From the NCBI GenBank assembly GCA_016703945.1, contig JADJBC010000011.1, positions 1-24,962 of the forward strand: a stretch of DNA of 24,962 nt. The letters run 5' to 3'. The notes below the pieces were generated by a model. That model worked only from the letters and a program-made list of their open reading frames with translations. It had not been told where the DNA came from and searched no databases. Position 1 is the stretch's first letter. Every line of letters starts with the position of its first letter. The DNA is from Candidatus Aalborgicola danicus. Its GTDB lineage: Bacteria > Pseudomonadota > Gammaproteobacteria > Burkholderiales > Burkholderiaceae_C. Of the stretch, positions 15,067 to 23,360 are shown piece after piece. Both the position numbers and the translations under genes were made by a program.

Positions 15067-15939
15067 TCAATCCTTTCGTGTGCGCGCCAGCCGCAAAGCC
15101 AACGCGCTCAACGCGTCATAGGCTGCTCCGCTCTCTGCGTCCCACTGCGACACCGCGGCACCCTGCCGGGCAATGGCCACCGTGTCGCCACGTGCCGATG
15201 GCCCGGTGAGCGCGGCTTGTGGCCCCAGGGTTGTGATGTTGGCGACGGCGTTGCGCAGCAGCGAAGCACGCAGGTGCGGAATCAGGTCGGCTGGCATGCC
15301 AGTGGCGCGCCACAGGTCTTCGGCCGTGGCCTGCAGCACCGGCAGGAAGTTGGTGGCAAACACCGCGGCTGCGTGGTACAGCAGTTTGTCGGCGCTGGCA
15401 ATGTCGAAGCATTGAGCGCCAATCGCGCTGAAGGCGGGGCGCAGTCCGTCGCAGGCGCCAGGGTCGCCTTCCAGGGCGCACGGCGTACCCTGAAACTGCT
15501 GCAGCGCCGCCGACACGGACGCAAAACTCAGCAGGCAATGCGCGCTGGCCACGCGCCAGCCGAGGGCGGCCAGTGGCGTCAGCACGCTGGTGTCCTGCGC
15601 GCCACTGCAGTGAAACACGATGGGCGCAGCTTGGGATGCGGCGCCTGGCGCGCCTTCTGCGGCAGCCAAAGCCTGCGCGCAGTCCGCCAACCGTGCATCC
15701 GGCACCGCCAACATCCAGATATCGGCCGCCCGCATGGCCGACAGGGACTCAACAGCCCGGCCCGTGCCGATGACAGCGCAGGCCGCCTGTGCGCTGGACA
15801 ATGACGTGGTCCGCACGTCCTGAATCGCAAAGACGCCCTGCGCGCGCCATAGGCGGGCGAGGGTTTGCCCAACTCGCCCTGCGCCCACCAGGTTCAGAGT
15901 GGGCAACCGGGTGATGTGAGTTCCGCTATTTTGGGTCAT
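15067..15939 (-). CDS. Rossmann-fold and DUF2520 domain protein
   Basis: The 290-residue protein starts with a dinucleotide-binding motif LNLVGAGRVGQTLARLW (about residues 14-30). The N-terminal half is an NADP-binding F420_oxidored/ProC-like domain with FHCSGAQDTSVL. The C-terminal half is helical, containing ASADKLLYHAAAVFATNFLPVL, the DUF2520 signature with a conserved His. Members are thought to be NADP-dependent reductases of unknown substrate. The ATG at 15939 is the first good start. Its last 47 bases resemble a remnant at 4529-4575. The downstream strand neighbours differ in function, so no operon role is clear. Confidence 0.85.
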   Translation of the reverse strand: MTQNSGTHITRLPTLNLVGAGRVGQTLARLWRAQGVFAIQDVRTTSLSSAQAACAVIGTGRAVESLSAMRAADIWMLAVPDARLADCAQALAAAEGAPGAASQAAPIVFHCSGAQDTSVLTPLAALGWRVASAHCLLSFASVSAALQQFQGTPCALEGDPGACDGLRPAFSAIGAQCFDIASADKLLYHAAAVFATNFLPVLQATAEDLWRATGMPADLIPHLRASLLRNAVANITTLGPQAALTGPSARGDTVAIARQGAAVSQWDAESGAAYDALSALALRLARTRKD

Positions 15940-16062
15940 AGGCTTTTATGTCTTGGATCTACTAGCCATCCAGGCTGTGGCAGGGGGCGGGCCGCAGCCC
16001 CGGCGCGCAATGTCTCCCCATGCGCCGAACAACCGGTTCAAGCGACGTGAAAGAGGCAGCCG

Positions 16063-17091
16063 CTACACCACCAGCGGCTCTTCCTGCATCGCTTCCAACT
16101 GCTCCTCCAGCATCTGCACCTGGCCCTGCCAGTAGTCGCTGGAGCCAAACCAGGGGAAGTTGACGGGAAAGGCCGGGTCGTCCCAGCGGCGGGCCAGCCA
16201 GGCGCTGTAGTGGATCAGGCGCAGTGTGCGAAGTGGTTCGATCAACGCCAGTTCACGCCGGTCAAAGTCGCGGAACTGCTCGTAGCCGTCCACCAGAGCG
16301 CCGAGTTGGCGGGTGCGTTGGCTGCGGTCGCCGCTGAGCAGCATCCACATATCCTGCACCGCCGGGCCAGAGCGGGCGTCGTCCAGGTCGACAAAGTGGG
16401 GCCCTGGCCCGGCTGCCAGGGCGGCGTCGGTGGGGGTCCATAAGATATTGCCGGGGTGGCAGTCGCCGTGCAGGCGCAGGATGCGGATGTCCGAATCCTT
16501 AGAGTGTTTTATGCCTCTCGCCGCCGTTAATGCTGCGTGAGTAGCTACCAATTCAATAGCGTTTGTGCACACCTTGGTCCACGCCGATTGCACATCCAGC
16601 GGTACTTTGTCATGCTCCAGCAGCCACTGCATGGACTCCACACCAAAGCTGGCGGCGTCCAGCCGGGGTCGGCTGGCGAAGGGTTTCTTGGCTCCGACGG
16701 TGTGGATGCGCGCCAGAAAGCGGCCGATCCACTCCAGCACCTCTCCATCGTCCAGCTCAGGCGGACGTCCGCCGCGCCGGGGGCTGACGCTGAAGGCAAA
16801 GTCGCCAAAGTGGTGAAGGCTGGCTCCTTGCAGCACCAGTGGCCCGACGGCGGGCACTTCGGCGGCCATCAGTTCGGCGGCGAAGTCGTGTTCTTCCTGG
16901 ATTTGCTCGTCGGTCCAGCGCCCGGGGCGGTAAAACTTGGCCACCACCGCGCTGCCATCCTCCAGTTGCACCTGGTAGACCCGGTTTTCGTACGAAGACA
17001 GGGCGGTCAGGCGGCCATCGCCGCGCAGACCCACGCTGTCCAGCGCGTCGAGCACGGCGTCGGGGGTGAGGGACTCAAAGGCGTGCGCCAT
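16063..17091 (-). CDS. srkA: Stress response serine/threonine kinase SrkA (YihE/RdoA) with an in-frame insertion
   Basis: The 342-residue protein has the aminoglycoside-phosphotransferase-like fold of SrkA. The N-lobe shows LSSYENRVYQVQLEDGSAVVAKFYRP with the ATP-binding Lys; the catalytic loop is RLHGDCHPGNILW; the metal-binding motif is HFVDLDDARSGPAVQD. It is about 14 residues longer than E. coli SrkA (about 328). The extra segment near residues 178-196 (AIELVATHAALTAARGIKH) is encoded by a copy of the dispersed repeat. SrkA counters stress-induced death in E. coli. The start ATG directly follows the TGA of the LiaF-like gene, indicating translational coupling. Confidence 0.9.
   Translation of the reverse strand: MAHAFESLTPDAVLDALDSVGLRGDGRLTALSSYENRVYQVQLEDGSAVVAKFYRPGRWTDEQIQEEHDFAAELMAAEVPAVGPLVLQGASLHHFGDFAFSVSPRRGGRPPELDDGEVLEWIGRFLARIHTVGAKKPFASRPRLDAASFGVESMQWLLEHDKVPLDVQSAWTKVCTNAIELVATHAALTAARGIKHSKDSDIRILRLHGDCHPGNILWTPTDAALAAGPGPHFVDLDDARSGPAVQDMWMLLSGDRSQRTRQLGALVDGYEQFRDFDRRELALIEPLRTLRLIHYSAWLARRWDDPAFPVNFPWFGSSDYWQGQVQMLEEQLEAMQEEPLVV
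16504..16560 (-). repeat. Interspersed repeat copy inside srkA
   Basis: Read on the minus strand it begins GCTATTGAATTGGTAGCTAC. The first 48 bases align with the intergenic copy at 14778 (32 matches, no gap). It codes in frame for the insertion before RLHGDCHPGN. Confidence 0.55.
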
Positions 17092-17280
17092 TCAGTCCTT
17101 GGGTCGGTTGCTGTTGCGGTTTTCGCGTGTGAACAACAACGAGATGCCGACCGCGATCAGGATCACCGGCCACCAGGTTTTAAACAACTCGGCCAGGCTG
17201 ATGTTGATCAGGCCCAGGTTGCTCAGCAGAAAAAATGATCCCAACAGAATCAGCACGATGGCCGCCACATTGCCCTTCAT
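17092..17280 (-). CDS. Small two-TM protein with LiaF/LiaI-like transmembrane region
   Basis: The 62-residue protein begins MKGNVAAIVLILLGSFFLLSNLGLI, followed by a short amphipathic link and WWPVILIAVGISLLF, then a basic tail. The GSFFLLSNLG...WWPVILIAVGI pattern matches the LiaF transmembrane (DUF5668-type) region. It would sit in the inner membrane. Its TGA is followed directly by the srkA ATG, so the two genes are co-translated, and both may belong to a stress response. Confidence 0.75.
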   Translation of the reverse strand: MKGNVAAIVLILLGSFFLLSNLGLINISLAELFKTWWPVILIAVGISLLFTRENRNSNRPKD

Positions 17281-17347
17281 GGTGAACCCTTCTCTTGAAA
17301 TGAATGAAGGGGCATTGTCGCAAGGTTTGCGGCTGGCGGTGGCGCTG

Positions 17348-18874
17348 TTAAAAGGGGACGTCGTTGTCGGCGTAGGGTTTTCTCACTCTGACCGTTTCCG
17401 AGCCTGAATCCGAGTAGCCTGCGGCATCGGAAGCGCCGCCCGGTGCGCTTTCGCCCAGCAACTCAAAGGGCAGGGCCTGCTTGACCAAAATGATGGTGCA
17501 AGGTGCGTCCATCGCCACCTTGATCGGCACCGTGGCCACAAAGCGCTGGGTCTTGAGACCGTGGGTGGCGGCACCCATCACGATGACACTGACGTTGTTG
17601 CCACGCGCATAGTCCAGCAGGGCCTGTGCCACATCGCCCGACTCCAGCACATGGTAGGAGGTCTGATGGCCTGGGTGGTCCAGCGGCTGCGCCCACTGGC
17701 GCAGTGTGCTCAGGTGGCGCCGGTGCACATTGGTTTCACTTTTTTCTTCAATCGAGGCGCTGGTCGATGCGGACGAGATCACCGTCACACACGCCAGGCG
17801 CGCACCGGGGCGTGTGCCCAGTGCCCGCGCGACACCCTGGCGCAGCGAGTACAGCGTGACGTCGGTGACATCCATGTGGGGCACGGCCACCATGACGATG
17901 GGCACTTCCTCAATCTGCTGCGACGACGGGATGGGGCTGGGCTTGTAGTGCATGCCTGCGGCCTTGAGCCAGCGTTTGAAGTGGGTGCGAAACCGTGTGC
18001 CAGTGACATTGGTTCCGCGCTCGGTAATCGCCACCTGTAGCGGGTGGGTCAAATCAAATGCCAGGTGGGCCGCCGATGGGTAGCGCTGTGCCGCCTCGGG
18101 CTCCAGGCACCGCATGACCACCTCTTGAAGCCAGGCGGGTAGTTCGGGTTTGATTTTGCGCGGCGGCACCGGGTCAACCCACAGGCGTTGGCGCAACCCG
18201 GCTGAGGTTTGGGGCTCTCCAAAGGGGAGGCGACCGGTGCACAGTTGGTACAGCATGACACCCACCGCAAAGATATCGCTGCGCGGGTCGCCGCGCACAC
18301 CGACCACCTGCTCGGGAGCGATCCAGGCGGGTGAACCTACAGCCTTGCGCAATTGCTCGGCCAGCAGGTCCGGGTAGTGGGCGTGGCAAGACAAGCCAAA
18401 GTCCAGCAGCACGGCGCTGCCATCACCGCGAAACAACACATTGGCCGGTTTGAGGTCCAGGTGCACGGTGTTTTGCTGGTGCAGGGCATGCACGGCGCGC
18501 GCCATCGCAGCACCCAGCCAGGTGATTTGTTCGACGCTGGGGGGAGTTTCGCCATCCAGCCAGTGCTCCAGCGTTTCGCCGGTGAGGTATTCCATCACCA
18601 GGTAGGGCACCCGCTCCAAATCTCCGGCGGCCACAAAACGCGGCACGTGGCGGCCCTGCAGCACCTGCATGATCTGGCATTCAATCTCGAAGCTGACGAT
18701 GTTTTCCGCGCCGTCGCCGGCCGTCATACGCGGCACCTTCATGGCCATGGCGAAGGCGGGATCGCGCTGGTTGTCGGTGTAGTGCACACGGTAGATGTGG
18801 GCCATGCCGCCGGAGTGGATACATTCGTCCACGGTGAAGCCGTCCAGTTCAGCGCCAGGCTCCAGCAGTTTCAC
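17348..18874 (-). CDS. Serine/threonine protein kinase fused to a universal stress protein domain
   Basis: The 508-residue protein is Hanks-type at the N-terminus: glycine loop IHSGGMAHIYRV, Lys46 (AMAMKVPR), catalytic loop HLDLKPANVLF (Asp140; Leu replaces the usual Arg), DFG at 158-160, SPAWIAPEQV activation segment. From about residue 325 to 470 a UspA-type domain follows (VPIVMVAVPHMDVTD...VSVIVMGAATHGLKT...APCTIILV). Its ATP loop lacks the usual G-S pair after nine residues, so nucleotide binding is uncertain. No transmembrane helix. The start is GTG, overlapping the phosphatase stop by four bases (GTGA), so kinase and phosphatase are coupled. Confidence 0.9.
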   Translation of the reverse strand: MKLLEPGAELDGFTVDECIHSGGMAHIYRVHYTDNQRDPAFAMAMKVPRMTAGDGAENIVSFEIECQIMQVLQGRHVPRFVAAGDLERVPYLVMEYLTGETLEHWLDGETPPSVEQITWLGAAMARAVHALHQQNTVHLDLKPANVLFRGDGSAVLLDFGLSCHAHYPDLLAEQLRKAVGSPAWIAPEQVVGVRGDPRSDIFAVGVMLYQLCTGRLPFGEPQTSAGLRQRLWVDPVPPRKIKPELPAWLQEVVMRCLEPEAAQRYPSAAHLAFDLTHPLQVAITERGTNVTGTRFRTHFKRWLKAAGMHYKPSPIPSSQQIEEVPIVMVAVPHMDVTDVTLYSLRQGVARALGTRPGARLACVTVISSASTSASIEEKSETNVHRRHLSTLRQWAQPLDHPGHQTSYHVLESGDVAQALLDYARGNNVSVIVMGAATHGLKTQRFVATVPIKVAMDAPCTIILVKQALPFELLGESAPGGASDAAGYSDSGSETVRVRKPYADNDVPF

Positions 18875-19623
18875 CGGCCATCCTCCAGCCGGCTGGCAAA
18901 AAAGTCAGGCAAACCCGCGCGGCGGATGGCGGCGGCGGCGGCAAAGTGGTCATAGGCGACCCGGTGGAAGGTGAGCTGCGCGGCATCGGTGTCAAACAGG
19001 CAATACATGGCCCGGGTATTGCCATCACGCGGCTGACCCACCGAACCCACGGTACCCAGCCACTGTCGGTGTTTGGGAACCGGAACGGCCACGCCGGGTT
19101 GTGGCTTGAACGGCATCAAACCGTCACCGGCGCCCCGGTAATACAGCGTCTGCATGTGGACATGGCCGCCAAAAACATACCGCACCTCGGGCCATGCCGC
19201 CGCCGCGTCCAGGCTAGCTTTGGCCGCGCGCTGGTCATAGACATAGCGCCACAGATGGGGTTCGTTCACACTGGCGTGTACAAAGAGGGTGGCGTCCAGC
19301 TGCTGCGTCATCGGCAGGGCGGTGATCCAGTCACGCTGCGCGGCGCTGAGCTGGCGGTGGGTCCAGATGGCGGTGGTGTCGCCTACCGTTTTGACCTCGG
19401 CCGGCGGGTTGACGGCCATGGCATCGTGGTTACCCTGGATGACCAGGGCGCCTTCTTCGGTGAGCAGCATGATGCGCTCCACCACCTTGGCCGGGTCGGC
19501 CCCATAACCCACCAGGTCACCCAGGAACACAAAACGTTGGGCCTGTTGCGCACGGGCGTGCGCCAGGCAGGCGTCAAGCGCTTGCCAATTGGCGTGGATG
19601 TCGGAGAGGAGGGCCAATCGCAA
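18871..19623 (-). CDS. Calcineurin-like metallophosphoesterase (YfcE/diadenosine-tetraphosphatase type)
   Basis: The 250-residue protein shows all the metal motifs: DIHAN (Asp8, His10), GDLVGYGADP (Asp36), GNHD (64-67), a later VHAS, and GGHVH near residue 152. The GDLVGYG variant is typical of phosphodiesterases and protein-phosphatase-like enzymes of this fold. It begins with TTG at 19623, with AAAGG upstream. Its TGA overlaps the kinase GTG, so it may dephosphorylate the kinase's targets, though other substrates such as cyclic or dinucleotides are equally possible. Confidence 0.88.
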   Translation of the reverse strand: MRLALLSDIHANWQALDACLAHARAQQAQRFVFLGDLVGYGADPAKVVERIMLLTEEGALVIQGNHDAMAVNPPAEVKTVGDTTAIWTHRQLSAAQRDWITALPMTQQLDATLFVHASVNEPHLWRYVYDQRAAKASLDAAAAWPEVRYVFGGHVHMQTLYYRGAGDGLMPFKPQPGVAVPVPKHRQWLGTVGSVGQPRDGNTRAMYCLFDTDAAQLTFHRVAYDHFAAAAAIRRAGLPDFFASRLEDGR

Positions 19624-19649
19624 AGGGGCGCCTTTGAAGGTGACAAACA

Positions 19650-19664
19650 GGGCATATCATGCCC
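19650..19664 (-). terminator. Hairpin after the DUF2855 gene
   Basis: GGGCAT-ATC-ATGCCC, a perfect 6-bp stem, followed on the minus strand by TGTTTGT. It lies between the DUF2855 stop (19678) and the phosphoesterase start (19623), so it may terminate the former or act as an operator for the latter. Confidence 0.4.
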
Positions 19665-19677
19665 GATTTGGCTGACG

Positions 19678-20820
19678 TCAACTTTGCGTTTGCAGCGATA
19701 CGATGTGGCCCGTCCTGGGGTCAACCTTGCCCCCCAGCACCTGCTGGTAGGCCGCCAACACGGCGTTAGGCCCGTTGTGTTGCTGCACCTGCAACCACGC
19801 CTGGTCCGGGCGCGAGACAGCGGCGGTAAATGCCAGCCAGGATTGCACCAGCCGTTGCCCCAGGCCCTGCGCACCCCACTCGGCACTGCGTTTCTTGATC
19901 TGTGCCGGCGCAAAAAACAACGTTGCTTTGGGGCCGGGCAGGTCTTTGCCACCACCCATGTCGGCGACATGGGTGGCACCAATGGAGCTGCTGAACTTCA
20001 GGCCTTTGCAGTGGGTGTGCAAAGCCTTGCGAAACCCGGCGTTACCGGCAAAGTCGACAAAAATGGCGGGTGCGTCCGGGGCTATTTTGTCCAATTGGTC
20101 GTAGGTCAATACGCGGTGGTAACAACCCAGGCTTTCGCAGAACGCCACGTTGCCGGGCGACGTCAGCCCCACGACCTCGATCCCTGCACGCTGCGCCAAC
20201 TGGAAGGCCGTGCCGTAGGCGGTTTTGCTGGACGCGCTGGACAGCAGCATCAGGCCCGGTTGTGCGGGGTCGGCCGTTGCACCAAAGAAATCGTTGTCCG
20301 CCAAAAAATCGTCAATCAGCCACGACGTGATGAACAGCGGGCGCAGCAGCGCCTGAATGTCTTCGGTGTCGGCGGTGTAGAACGGATCGGCCGTACAGCG
20401 CATGTACTGGTTGTAAACACTGTGCAGCTCGGCACGGTGGGGAGAGGCGTCAAAGAACGACCCCGCCGTGACCCGGCCCGGCGTCAGATCCACGGCATTG
20501 GCCATGGGGAAGTAGCCGTACAGGCGCTCACCCACGGCGATGTCGGAACAGCTGGACGCCTGCACCGTGCCAAAGCCCCACACCGGTATCTGGCCCCAGT
20601 CCGTGTCATCGGCTTCGTCTCCGGATACTGGGAAGAAGCGCCAGTACTGCATGGCCTCACCCATGGCGGCGTAGGTTATGTTGTTGGAGGTCAGGGCAAA
20701 CCGGTCAATGCGAACGCGCAGCTGGCCGTCGGCCAAGGGCGCCAGAGGGCGCGTGCGCAGCTTTGTGGTGCCCAGTTGGTCTTTGCGGACCAGGAAATCA
20801 ATGATGTCGGTAGAGTGCAT
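19678..20820 (-). CDS. DUF2855 family protein
   Basis: The product has 380 residues from ATG 20820 (MHSTDIIDFLVRKDQL). The longer frame to 21024 runs into the TonB receptor gene and is discarded. Segments RIDRFALTSNNITYAAMGEAMQYWRFFP, PVWGFGTVQAS and LLSSASSKTAYGTAFQLA match DUF2855, a family distantly like medium-chain dehydrogenases (GroES-like half, then Rossmann half: GIEVVGLTSPGNVAFCESLGCY). Catalytic role unknown. It is divergent from the TonB-dependent receptor, sharing about 188 bases of control region. Confidence 0.85.
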   Translation of the reverse strand: MHSTDIIDFLVRKDQLGTTKLRTRPLAPLADGQLRVRIDRFALTSNNITYAAMGEAMQYWRFFPVSGDEADDTDWGQIPVWGFGTVQASSCSDIAVGERLYGYFPMANAVDLTPGRVTAGSFFDASPHRAELHSVYNQYMRCTADPFYTADTEDIQALLRPLFITSWLIDDFLADNDFFGATADPAQPGLMLLSSASSKTAYGTAFQLAQRAGIEVVGLTSPGNVAFCESLGCYHRVLTYDQLDKIAPDAPAIFVDFAGNAGFRKALHTHCKGLKFSSSIGATHVADMGGGKDLPGPKATLFFAPAQIKKRSAEWGAQGLGQRLVQSWLAFTAAVSRPDQAWLQVQQHNGPNAVLAAYQQVLGGKVDPRTGHIVSLQTQS

Positions 20821-21008
20821 GGCGGCACCATAAGGCAAACCGCCGTGGGCGACAAGACGGGGTGGGCGCGTGGGTGACACAAAGGCCTTCTTGAAGACTC
20901 CCACACAGGTGGTATGGCCTGATATTTGCTTCGTAACGCAGCACTCTTTGTCGACGCACAATAATGGGTGTCCAGCACAATTCAACCCTATTAAGAGGAT
21001 AGCGCCCC

Positions 21009-23321
21009 ATGTCTCGTTCCCCATCCGTCAAACGCGGTGCTGCCAAGCGCACTGGCACCAGCCGTGGTGCGACTTTCGCACTTTCCCCCATGCTGGTGGC
21101 CATCGCCCTGGCATGGCCCGCCACACAGGCGGTAGCCCAAACCGCGGCGACTCCCGAGGGTGGCTCACAGGCCGGCAAGCTGGACGTGGTGACCGTCGCC
21201 GCCGAGCGGCGCGCTGAAAACAGCAAGGACGTGCCGATTTCGGTGTCAACACTGTCGGGCGAAACACTCGACATCATCAACTCATCGGGCGCCGATTTGC
21301 GCATGTTGTCGGGCCGGGTACCCAGCCTGAACGTAGAGTCGTCGTTTGGTCGCGCCTTCCCCCGTTTTTACCTGCGTGGTTACGGCAATACCGATTTCCG
21401 TCTGAACGCGTCGCAGCCCGTGTCGCTGATTTATGACGATGTGGTGCAGGAAAACCCGATTCTCAAAGGTTTCCCCGCGTTTGACCTCGAACGCATCGAA
21501 GTGTTGGCCGGGCCACAGGGCTCGTTATTTGGCCGCAACACGCCAGCCGGTGTGGTCAAGTTTGACTCGGTCAAACCGTCCAAGAAGACCGATGGTTATT
21601 TCAATGTTTCCGCCGGAACCTTCGGCACCGTCAACGCCGAGGGCGCTTTTAACCTGCCGCTCACGGGGGACTGGAATGCCCGCGTTTCCGCACAAGTGCA
21701 ACACCGCGACAACTGGGTAAGCAACGACAAGGGTCCAACCAAAAATATGGAAGGGTATGACGACCGCGCCATCCGTGTGCAGGCAGCTTACGACCCTGCC
21801 GGTGGCGATTTCAGCGCTCTGTTCAACGTCCACAACCGCGACCTCAAGGGCAGCGCCCGTGTCTTCCGCGCCAACGTCATCAAGCCCGGTACCAATGAGC
21901 TAGTGGACAACTTCGACCCGGCCAAGGTCCAGTTCGACGGCGTCAACGGCCAGACCCTGACCAACACCGGTGGCAGCATGCGGCTCAAGTGGAGCTTAAG
22001 GGATGTGAACGTGTACTCCATCACCGGTTACGAGACGGTGAAGGCCTACAGCCGGGGTGACGTAGACGGTGGCTATGGCGCGGTGTTCGCGGGCACCATG
22101 GGGCCAGGCTTTATTCCCTTCCCATCGGAAACTGCAGACGGTATTCGCGACCACAGCCAGGTCACGCAAGAGTTTCGCGTGGAGTCCAAGACCAGCGGGC
22201 CGTTGAGCTGGCAGGCCGGCCTGTATTACTTTGACGAGCAGTATGTGATGGACGCCTTCGCCTTTGACTCGCTGGGCGGCGGTGCACAAACCGGCTGGAG
22301 TGCGACCAAACAAACCAATACCTCGTGGGCGGGCTTCGGCTCCATCCGTTACGACCTCAGCAAGGATTTCAATATCCGCGCCGGTGTGCGTTACACCCAG
22401 GACAAAAAGCAGTTGTCGACCCAGGCTCTGCAAAGCACGGTGGACACCTCCAACGGTGTGGCCTCGTCAGCAGATGACGCCAAGACCAACTGGGACCTCA
22501 GCGCGACCTATAAGCTCAGCCCTACCACCAACCTGTTTGGTCGCCTGGCCACCGGTTACCGTGGCAGCAGCATCCAGCCCGCCAGCGCGTTTGGTGCCTT
22601 GACGCAGGCCGGGCCCGAGACCATCACCTCGGCCGAAGTGGGTATCAAGGCCGACCTGTGGGACCGCAGCGCCCGCACCGCCGTGAGCCTGTTCAACTAC
22701 AGCGTCAAGGGCCAGCAGATCACCGCCGTGGGTGGCGCCACCAACTCCACGATTCTGCTCAGCGCGCAAGAGTCGCTTGGCCAGGGTGTGGAGTGGAACT
22801 TTGATGCCTTCCTGACCGAGCGTTTCCGCGTGGGTGTGGCCGCCAGCTACAACTTCACCAAGTTCAACGACCCCAGCCTGGTGGTGGCCGGTGGCGGCAG
22901 CGGCCCCACCATCACCGACCGTCTGGCGTACACCAAGCCCAACTTCTTTGGTGGTGTCGACAAGTTCTACTACATCGACGGCAACCCGCTGCCCAATGCA
23001 CCGCAGTGGATCGCCAGCGTCAATGCACGTTACGGCATTCCCGCCGGCAACGGAGCCGAGTACTTTGTTTACACCGACTGGTCCTACCGCAGCAGCACCA
23101 ACATCTTCTTGTACACCGCCAAGGAGTTCACCGCCAAACCGCTGCTGGAAGGCGGCCTGCGCGTGGGCTACAACTGGGGTGATGGCAAGTACGAACTGGC
23201 CGCCTTCGGACGCAACATCACCAACGCCATGCAGGTCACCGGCGCCATTGACTTCAACAACCTGACCGGTTTTGTCAACGAACCGCGCACCTTCGGCGTG
23301 CAGTTCAAAGCGGCCTTCTGA
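21009..23321 (+). CDS. TonB-dependent outer-membrane receptor
   Basis: The 770-residue protein has a long, basic N-region and Sec signal (cleavage after AVAQ near residue 44). A TonB box (LDVVTVAAERR) follows at about 58-68, then the plug domain (about 70-180) with IEVLAGPQGSLFGRNTPAGVV. The rest is a 22-strand-type barrel ending in a terminal Phe (VQFKAAF). It imports a ligand at the outer membrane using TonB-ExbBD energy. The ligand is unclear; no siderophore or vitamin genes lie nearby. The sequence resembles receptors for complex organic substrates. AAGAGGA stands before the ATG. It is divergent from DUF2855 and convergent with a GlxA-type regulator. Confidence 0.92.
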   Translation: MSRSPSVKRGAAKRTGTSRGATFALSPMLVAIALAWPATQAVAQTAATPEGGSQAGKLDVVTVAAERRAENSKDVPISVSTLSGETLDIINSSGADLRMLSGRVPSLNVESSFGRAFPRFYLRGYGNTDFRLNASQPVSLIYDDVVQENPILKGFPAFDLERIEVLAGPQGSLFGRNTPAGVVKFDSVKPSKKTDGYFNVSAGTFGTVNAEGAFNLPLTGDWNARVSAQVQHRDNWVSNDKGPTKNMEGYDDRAIRVQAAYDPAGGDFSALFNVHNRDLKGSARVFRANVIKPGTNELVDNFDPAKVQFDGVNGQTLTNTGGSMRLKWSLRDVNVYSITGYETVKAYSRGDVDGGYGAVFAGTMGPGFIPFPSETADGIRDHSQVTQEFRVESKTSGPLSWQAGLYYFDEQYVMDAFAFDSLGGGAQTGWSATKQTNTSWAGFGSIRYDLSKDFNIRAGVRYTQDKKQLSTQALQSTVDTSNGVASSADDAKTNWDLSATYKLSPTTNLFGRLATGYRGSSIQPASAFGALTQAGPETITSAEVGIKADLWDRSARTAVSLFNYSVKGQQITAVGGATNSTILLSAQESLGQGVEWNFDAFLTERFRVGVAASYNFTKFNDPSLVVAGGGSGPTITDRLAYTKPNFFGGVDKFYYIDGNPLPNAPQWIASVNARYGIPAGNGAEYFVYTDWSYRSSTNIFLYTAKEFTAKPLLEGGLRVGYNWGDGKYELAAFGRNITNAMQVTGAIDFNNLTGFVNEPRTFGVQFKAAF

Positions 23322-23329
23322 AACCTTGC

Positions 23330-23353
23330 GGGACAGACCTTTAGCTCTGTCCC
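23330..23353. terminator. Hairpin between convergent genes
   Basis: GGGACAGA (23330-23337), 8-base loop, TCTGTCCC (23346-23353): a perfect 8-bp stem between the receptor stop and the regulator stop. No T-run follows, so it may be a bidirectional or factor-helped terminator. Confidence 0.5.
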
Positions 23354-23360
23354 CAACTGT

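Noticed and set aside
14804..15070. 88-codon minus-strand ORF after the DUF2520 gene
   Set aside because: TTG start, overlaps the end of the DUF2520 gene and includes the dispersed repeat; no domain visible.
18946..20877. 643-codon open frame on the plus strand
   Set aside because: It lies antisense to the metallophosphoesterase and DUF2855 genes, both of which have clear motifs. Its translation has no recognisable domain; it is a high-GC shadow frame.
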